18,010 bases of DNA from the NCBI RefSeq assembly GCF_050433445.1, contig NZ_JBNPXF010000035.1:1-18010 (forward strand). The letters run 5' to 3'. Source of the DNA: Kroppenstedtia sanguinis (GTDB lineage Bacteria; Bacillota; Bacilli; Thermoactinomycetales; DSM-45169). Both the position numbers and the translations under genes were made by a program. The notes under the pieces are model-generated. The model was not told where the DNA came from. It did no database searches and worked only from the letters and a program-made list of their open reading frames with translations. Shown here piece by piece: positions 13,539 through 18,010 of this stretch (positions are counted from its first letter, which is position 1; every line of letters begins with the position of its first letter).

Positions 13539-13612
13539 TTCATCATCCCTTTCCCTGTGGGAGCGGGGGCCGCCCGGTTCCCAAGAGATGTGTCGGTCGG
13601 GCACGGGCACGA

Positions 13613-15136
13613 TCAATGAATCTGATGGATAGCTCTCCCGAGATGATGGATCACATCGGAAGCGAGGACGGAGTGAGCCGAAGCGACTGTGGCCAACCGG
13701 CCCGCCGAACTATGGAGGTAAACTCCCAGGGAAACTGCACTCTCTACTGGAATCCCCCGGGCCAACCCTCCTCCCAGAATTCCTGTGAGCACATCCCCGG
13801 ACCCGGCTTTGGCTAGGGCGGGAGACGATTCGGGGTGAATCACTTGCTGGCCGTCAGGAAAAGCGATCACAGTAAAGGTCCCCTTCAACACCGTTGTCAC
13901 CCCATATCTTTCCGCCACATCCACTGCCACCTGATGCCGGGAAGACTCCACTTCCTCCACAGAGATTCCCAACAGACGGGCCATCTCTCCAGGATGGGGG
14001 GTCAACACCGTTGGTCCCTGTCGTTGTTCCAGAAACGACAGGTCACCAGAGAGAATATTGAGTCCATCAGCATCCAGCACCACTGGGACAGATACTTCCC
14101 GGAGCAATCTTTCTAGCCAAGTCTTCTCCCTTGTAAATCGGCCCAGACCGGGACCGACGGCAACGGCGGTGAATCGAGGCGCCCTCTCTTCCCAATCTGG
14201 GGGAAATGCCCCGGAAAAACCACCTTCCGGTCCATCGGGCCAACCCCAGATCAAGGGCTCCGTCACTTTGGCAGCCAGGGGCCCCACCTGCCCATGGGGG
14301 ACACCCAAAGTCGTCATCCCGACTCCGAATCGAAGGGCGGCCATTCCGGAGAGGGCGGCAGCCCCCAGCATGCCCTGGGACCCACCCAGTACCAAGAGGT
14401 GACCATGGGACCCTTTATGACTCCAGGGAGATCGGGGAGATAGATGTTTCTCCCACAGAGACGGCTGGTTGAGCTGGGCCCGGGGTGGATTCTCTGTCAC
14501 TACCGCTGGAGGAATTCCGATGTCGACCACTTTCAGCTCCCCCCGATATTCAGCGGCAGGACGCAGGTAATGACACCACTTCGCAGCAGCAAAGGTGACC
14601 GTCAGATCCGCTCGGATCGCCTCTCCGAGCACGGCCCCCGTGTCAGTATCCACCCCACTCGGGATGTCTACAGCGAGCACAAACCCTTGACAAGTCCGAT
14701 TGACTTGGTGGATCAAGGTCCGAACAGGCTCCCGCAACTCTCCCCGCACACCAGTCCCCAGCAGTGCATCCACCACCACATCGGCGGTGCCGATCCACTT
14801 CTCCGACTCATTTTTACCTACGATAGGAATTCCCATCTGCCGGCAAACCCCGTAAAAAGTCTGCGTCTCCGGAGACATCTTCTCCACCTGTCCCAGATGG
14901 CCAATCGAAACCTCCCAGCCGGCAGCAGCCAAGTGTCGGGCGATAACAAAGCCGTCCCCACCGTTATTGCCCGAACCGGCCAAAACCACAGCCTTCTTCG
15001 CTTCCGGAAAGCGTTCCAGCAATGCGCGGGCAGCCTCTCGACCCGCATTTTCCATCAGAACCATCCCCGGCAAACCCATCCTGTCGATGGTGCACCGGTC
15101 CAGATCGCGCATCTCCTGTGCAGTGCAGAGATACAA
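13613..15136 (-). CDS. nnrD: Bifunctional NAD(P)H-hydrate epimerase / ADP-dependent dehydratase
   Basis: A 507-residue two-domain repair enzyme for damaged nicotinamide cofactors. The N-terminal YjeF_N epimerase domain (about 1-215) interconverts R- and S-NAD(P)HX and carries GSGNNGGDG at 54-62 and DALLGTG. The C-terminal ribokinase-like domain (about 225-507) dehydrates S-NAD(P)HX with ADP; blocks include KGSHGHLLVLGGS, TPHPGEMARLLG, LKGTFTVI and AGSGDVLTGILGG, whose aspartate is the expected catalytic base. The fusion is the E. coli YjeF (Nnr) layout. The start is TTG at 15136, with GGGAGGGGAG five bases before it. It is 81 bp after acpS and 74 bp before ydcC, in the same direction. Confidence 0.95.
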   Translation of the reverse strand: MYLCTAQEMRDLDRCTIDRMGLPGMVLMENAGREAARALLERFPEAKKAVVLAGSGNNGGDGFVIARHLAAAGWEVSIGHLGQVEKMSPETQTFYGVCRQMGIPIVGKNESEKWIGTADVVVDALLGTGVRGELREPVRTLIHQVNRTCQGFVLAVDIPSGVDTDTGAVLGEAIRADLTVTFAAAKWCHYLRPAAEYRGELKVVDIGIPPAVVTENPPRAQLNQPSLWEKHLSPRSPWSHKGSHGHLLVLGGSQGMLGAAALSGMAALRFGVGMTTLGVPHGQVGPLAAKVTEPLIWGWPDGPEGGFSGAFPPDWEERAPRFTAVAVGPGLGRFTREKTWLERLLREVSVPVVLDADGLNILSGDLSFLEQRQGPTVLTPHPGEMARLLGISVEEVESSRHQVAVDVAERYGVTTVLKGTFTVIAFPDGQQVIHPESSPALAKAGSGDVLTGILGGGLARGIPVESAVSLGVYLHSSAGRLATVASAHSVLASDVIHHLGRAIHQIH

Positions 15137-15171
15137 ATAACTCCCCTCCCAACCGCGTTATAACTATATGA

Positions 15172-15185
15172 CCGGACCTGTCCGG
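15172..15185. promoter_or_regulatory. Short perfect palindrome between acpS and nnrD
   Basis: CCGGAC-CT-GTCCGG lies 35 bp before the nnrD start codon. Flanking CATAT/ATATG extends the dyad imperfectly. On the minus strand TATAGT follows closely downstream and might be a -10, which would put the palindrome in the promoter spacer, a common operator place. No good -35 is visible. Confidence 0.35.
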
Positions 15186-15217
15186 ATATGCAGACAAGGA
15201 TGACAGGCGATCCGGGA

Positions 15218-15592
15218 CTATCCGCCTTCCACAACCACAAAGGCGAGGGCATGCTCCTCACTGTGAGTGATGGAAAGATGGATGGTAACATCTTGCTCCC
15301 ATCCGAACCCCTTCAACACTTCAGGAGCCATCCGCACCCAAGGTTTTCCCTTGACGTCATTAAAAATTTCGATCTCCCGAAAGCTGAGCTGTCCTCCAAT
15401 TCCGGTTCCTGTCGCTTTGGCTACCGCCTCTTTGGCGGCAAAACGACCGGCGAGCCATTCCCCCCGACGTTGATTTGAGTCCGGCAACCACGCCAGCTCT
15501 TCTTTGGAAAGAATCCGCTCAGCCAATCGCCTAAGTCCCACACGGCGAATCCGGGAAATCTCAGCCAAATCCGTACCGATTCCCAGGATCAT
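15218..15592 (-). CDS. acpS: Holo-[acyl-carrier-protein] synthase AcpS
   Basis: A 124-residue phosphopantetheinyl transferase that activates acyl carrier protein for fatty acid synthesis using coenzyme A. The family signatures are GIGTDLAEISRI (metal-binding D8) and FAAKEAVAKATGTG, with LSITHSEEHALAFVVVE at the C-terminus. The length is normal (about 120-125). The ATG at 15592 has AGGGGGGAA eight bases upstream. It starts 19 bp after the ABC permease stop codon, so it is probably in the same transcript. acpS upstream of a ydcC-like gene and alr is a usual Bacillales order. Confidence 0.97.
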   Translation of the reverse strand: MILGIGTDLAEISRIRRVGLRRLAERILSKEELAWLPDSNQRRGEWLAGRFAAKEAVAKATGTGIGGQLSFREIEIFNDVKGKPWVRMAPEVLKGFGWEQDVTIHLSITHSEEHALAFVVVEGG

Positions 15593-15611
15593 TCTCTGTT
15601 CCCCCCTGTCT

Positions 15612-16727
15612 TTATTTTACATCCCACCTGAAGGTGAGGGAGGCCACTGTGAAGGAAACCACTAGCCAGGCCGTCAGCACGATCGCCGGAGTCGCCGTCT
15701 GAGCCAAGGTGGCCCCCTCATTCATTACCGCCCGGAGAGCATCAGTTAGATAACCGATGGGGATCGCTTTCACGATCGGTTGCAAAATCCCTGGCAGATC
15801 CCGTACGGGAAAGAAAATACCACCGACAAAGATCATCGGAAATGAGATCATACCTGCAATCGGGCCTGCACTTTCCGGAGTTCGGGTCAGACTGGCAATG
15901 ATAAAGCCGATGGACATAAAGGTGAGTGTCCCCAACAGCAAGAACATGAGGAGCAACAACCAAGACCCGTAGACATGGACTCCGTAGACCATATAAGCCA
16001 CCAGGATCACTAGCACCGCCTGCAGACTGTTCAACATCACTCGGGCCGTAATCTGGGCGGCGATAAAGGTGGAGCTTTTCAATGGAGTCCCCTGCATCCG
16101 GCGCAAGATCCCCCGCTCCCGCCAGGAAGCGATAGTACCCGCCACTCCATTTAGATTATTGCTCAAGATCATCACAGACAAAATTCCTGGAACCAAAAAG
16201 TCGATATAATCCAAGGGTTGCGTCTGAATGTTGACTACTTTCATCCCCACGGAAGGCTGATAGTTTACCGCCTCCTGGTTGAGTCGATCTACCGCATCCC
16301 GGACCACCGTCGCCCCCATTTGGGAAACCGTCGGATTGCTCGAATCCAGATAGAGAGAAACCAACGTGGAAGCATCTTTGGCTCCTTTGTCTCCGTCTTC
16401 GGCGGAACGCAGGCGTTCCCCCAAACCCTTTTTCAACACAACCAAGGCTTGGGCTTCTCCCTTTTTCACTTGGGACAACCCTTCAGAGCGAGTGGTGTTT
16501 ACCGTCGTAAAAGTTTTAGTTAAGGACTTCACCAGGGTCCGGGAGGCAGTCGTATCGTCTTCATCTGCCACAGCCACCGTCAACTGAAACTGATCTGTTC
16601 CCTTTCCCATAAAGGTACCCAGGGCCAGGATAATCAAGATAGGAAGAACTAATGACCAGATAATGGTGTTCTTATTCCGTAGAAAGAGCAGCAATTGCGC
16701 CCACGTCAATCGCCAATAGGCTTTCAT
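15612..16727 (-). CDS. ABC-2 type transporter permease
   Basis: A 371-residue membrane subunit of an ABC exporter. One N-terminal helix (about residues 19-39, TIIWSLVLPILIILALGTFMG) is followed by a large extracytoplasmic domain (about 45-180) and five helices in the C-terminal half (for example DFLVPGILSVMILSNNLNG, SLQAVLVILVAYMVYGV, LLLLMFLLLGTLTFMSIGFI, GMISFPMIFVGGIFFPV and ATPAIVLTAWLVVSF). This is the ABC-2 (DrrB/YhgE-like) layout. The ATG overlaps the ATPase stop codon by 4 bp (ATGA), so translation is coupled. The substrate cannot be told from sequence; drug, lipid or sodium export are all possible. Confidence 0.93.
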   Translation of the reverse strand: MKAYWRLTWAQLLLFLRNKNTIIWSLVLPILIILALGTFMGKGTDQFQLTVAVADEDDTTASRTLVKSLTKTFTTVNTTRSEGLSQVKKGEAQALVVLKKGLGERLRSAEDGDKGAKDASTLVSLYLDSSNPTVSQMGATVVRDAVDRLNQEAVNYQPSVGMKVVNIQTQPLDYIDFLVPGILSVMILSNNLNGVAGTIASWRERGILRRMQGTPLKSSTFIAAQITARVMLNSLQAVLVILVAYMVYGVHVYGSWLLLLMFLLLGTLTFMSIGFIIASLTRTPESAGPIAGMISFPMIFVGGIFFPVRDLPGILQPIVKAIPIGYLTDALRAVMNEGATLAQTATPAIVLTAWLVVSFTVASLTFRWDVK

Positions 16728-17638
16728 CGGTCAGCCAGCCTCTTTCCCGTATGTTCCAAAAAGACATCTTCCAAGGTGGCCGTCCGTGTCCGGAGCCCTT
16801 TTAGTGTCAGCCCCGTCTCACCTGCCAAGGGAATCAACTCTGCCAGGGTTCCCCGCAGATTATCCGTCGGCAGCAGAGTGAGCCCATCACCGGTGTGCTT
16901 CACATCCTTCACTCCGCTCAATCCACGCAGGGAGGCTTCTGGAACCCCCTCCTCCGTCACGAACTCCACCATACTCTCTGAAGCCAATTCCCGGATCAAA
17001 CCCGCCGGAGTATCCAGCGCGATCACCCGGCCGGAATCCATAATCGCCACCCGATCACACAGTTGTTCCGCTTCTTCCATATAGTGAGTGGATAGAAAAA
17101 TCGTCCGTCCCTCCCCTTTTAAGCGGAAAATAATTTCCCACAAATCACGACGGGCCTGGGGGTCCAATCCAGTCGTGGGTTCGTCCAGGAAGATCACCCG
17201 CGGATCGTGAACCACCGCCAGTGCAATCGCCAGTCGCTGCCGCTGACCGCCGGAGAGGTGTTTCACTAGGGTTTTTTCTTTCTCTACTAGATCGAAATCC
17301 TTCAACAACTCCCCCACCCCTCGCATGTTCCGATAAAAGCTGCCATAAAGGAGAATGCTCTCCCGGGTGGTCAGGTGGTCAAACAGAGCCGTGGACTGAA
17401 GTTGGATCCCGATCAGCTCTTTGACCTCCTTCGGTTTGCGAAGGGCATCCACCCCAAACAGATGGATCTGTCCGGCATCCGGTTTCCTCAAGCCCTCCAT
17501 GATCTCCATAGTGGTGGTTTTCCCTGCACCGTTTGGTCCCAACAGACCGAACACCTCTCCCTCCGCCACTTCAAATCCCACGGCGTCCACTACCCGTTTG
17601 CCGCCATAGCTCTTCACTAGCTTGTCTACCCGTATCAT
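16724..17638 (-). CDS. ABC transporter ATP-binding protein (DrrA/CcmA-like)
   Basis: A 304-residue ATPase subunit that powers the permease encoded next to it. Complete nucleotide-binding motifs are present: Walker A GPNGAGKTT (34-42), Q-loop Q81, signature LSGGQ (128-132), Walker B VIFLDE (148-153), D-loop GLD and H-loop H185 in STHYMEEAEQL. The C-terminal 90 residues (MVEFVTEEG to TRTATLEDVFLEHTG, split) are the DUF4162-type tail common in drug and natural-product exporters. The ATG at 17638 is chosen because GGAGG lies five bases upstream; a GTG four codons earlier lies on that site. First gene of a likely exporter-acpS-nnrD-ydcC transcript. Confidence 0.95.
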   Translation of the reverse strand: MIRVDKLVKSYGGKRVVDAVGFEVAEGEVFGLLGPNGAGKTTTMEIMEGLRKPDAGQIHLFGVDALRKPKEVKELIGIQLQSTALFDHLTTRESILLYGSFYRNMRGVGELLKDFDLVEKEKTLVKHLSGGQRQRLAIALAVVHDPRVIFLDEPTTGLDPQARRDLWEIIFRLKGEGRTIFLSTHYMEEAEQLCDRVAIMDSGRVIALDTPAGLIRELASESMVEFVTEEGVPEASLRGLSGVKDVKHTGDGLTLLPTDNLRGTLAELIPLAGETGLTLKGLRTRTATLEDVFLEHTGKRLADR

Positions 17639-17691
17639 GAGACCCTCCACTTATCCCTTCAAAATACCGGAAAAAAGTACCGATTTCATTC

Positions 17692-17697
17692 AGTATA
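17692..17697 (-). promoter_or_regulatory. Extended -10 promoter of the ABC transporter genes
   Basis: On the minus strand TGC-TATACT: an extended -10 with a 5/6 match, about 54 bp before the ATPase start codon. The -35 position (GGGGAG at 17 bp) is weak, as is usual for extended -10 promoters. Confidence 0.5.
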
Positions 17698-17736
17698 GCA
17701 CAACCCAAATCCGTCTCCCCAGGAGAGGAAAAGAGG

Positions 17737-17766
17737 TTGACAGCCAGGCGGCTGATTAGCCATATT
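17737..17766 (+). promoter_or_regulatory. Candidate plus-strand promoter facing the right-hand repeats
   Basis: A perfect TTGACA (17737-17742), 18 bp, CATATT (17761-17766, 4/6). Predicted start near 17773. No protein gene follows in this direction within the window; it would transcribe the foldable region 17776-17902 and the repeats at 17916-18010. CAGCC-AGGC-GGCTG is a small hairpin within the spacer. Confidence 0.4.
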
Positions 17767-17775
17767 TCAGATGAG

Positions 17776-17902
17776 GAGCCCGTGTTCTACCACGCGACTC
17801 TGCCATCCTAACAAGGAAGGGAAGACGATCCGCTCCGAATCTGACCATCGGGCAGGGGCAAAGCCGGGGCCCTTCTCCAGATTCTCCACTGGGTAGGATG
17901 GC
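17776..17902 (+). ncRNA. Candidate structured RNA beside the right-hand repeats
   Basis: Nested inverted repeats: GCCATCCTA (17802-17810) with TAGGATGGC (17894-17902), 9 bp perfect; inside it GAATCTG (17837-17843) with CAGATTC (17878-17884), 7 bp perfect; inside that GC-rich small stems such as GGC-AAA-GCC. Before it CGTG-TTCTAC-CACG (17781-17794) forms a further hairpin. A plus-strand promoter with a perfect -35 lies just upstream. No reading frame of note. I do not recognise an Rfam-type family (not 6S, SRP or T-box by motif). The fold is visible; that it is transcribed is inference. Confidence 0.4.
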
Positions 17903-17915
17903 CTCCTTGATTTCA

Positions 17916-18010
17916 GATTGTAGTGCCTATGGTACTTCCTTAATTTAGGGCTTCAGCCCTTTTGGATTGTAGTGCCTATGGTACTTCCTTAATTTAGGGC
18001 TTCAGCCCTT
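17916..18010 (+). repeat. Tandem 49-bp units of the same hairpin repeat family, cut by the window end
   Basis: Units start at 17916 and 17965; the second is cut after 46 of 49 bases. They share TTGTAGTGCCT-TGGT-CTTCCTTA-T-TAG-GCTTCAGC-CTT positions with the left array at 1-156. Both hairpins persist: GTGCC-TAT-GGTAC and AGGGC-TTCA-GCCCT. Relative to the left array (AGAGC/GCTCT) the second stem has changed on both sides, a compensatory A-T to G-C pair swap. Confidence 0.93.

Noticed and set aside
12453..13619. Long plus-strand open frame (388 codons) opposite the YdcC-like gene
   Set aside because: It is antisense to a gene with clear lipobox, family features and terminator; the frame has no recognisable domain and no good ribosome binding site.
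17776..17902. T-box riboswitch on the minus strand before the ABC genes
   Set aside because: A GTGGTA...CACGG stretch recalls the T-box, but three bases interrupt it, there is no terminator/antiterminator pair, no specifier loop I can place, and the exporter is not an aminoacylation or amino-acid gene.

Overview
The window looks like chromosome from a spore-forming Firmicute of the order Bacillales. A Thermoactinomycetaceae-type genome (Kroppenstedtia or Desmospora relatives) is my best guess, but that is inference. The basis is a moderately GC-rich sequence, strong GGAGG ribosome binding sites, and gene content and order close to the Bacillus subtilis alr-ndoAI-ndoA-rsb-sigB neighbourhood, with acpS and a YdcC-like lipoprotein on one side and tex on the other. 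I see no phage, transposase, tRNA, rRNA or CRISPR.

Most genes lie on the minus strand. Read from right to left: an ABC-2 exporter (ATPase, permease), acpS, a fused NAD(P)HX epimerase/dehydratase, and a YdcC-like lipoprotein closed by a strong terminator. Next come a small PH-like membrane protein and alr, which overlap and have their own promoter, then the mazE-mazF toxin-antitoxin pair with its own promoter and terminator. After these follow rsbU, a terminator, and rsbV-rsbW-sigB behind a near-consensus sigma-B promoter. fdhD converges on sigB. A CHAP-domain wall hydrolase and nadE converge on one shared terminator. tex diverges from nadE, and a membrane-anchored M23 peptidase follows tex.

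The centre is a general-stress control unit: RsbU dephosphorylates RsbV, RsbV titrates RsbW, and SigB is released and drives its own promoter in front of rsbV. The stressosome genes rsbR, rsbS and rsbT and the feedback phosphatase rsbX are absent from the places they occupy in B. subtilis. The resulting order alr-mazE-mazF-rsbU-rsbV-rsbW-sigB is the one known from Staphylococcus.

The least explained part is non-coding. (1) Both ends carry tandem copies of one repeat family, 52 bp units on the left and 49 bp units on the right. Their two small hairpins keep pairing through compensatory and G-U changes, which points to a plus-strand RNA. (2) rsbU and rsbV share a leader of about 43 nt at the same distance from the start codon, with an anti-Shine-Dalgarno sequence that can pair with the ribosome binding site. 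(3) A bipartite repeat lies at the 3' ends of both the M23 gene and rsbU. (4) Nested foldable elements sit between tex and the M23 gene and beside the right-hand repeats. None of these could be matched to a named family from the sequence alone.
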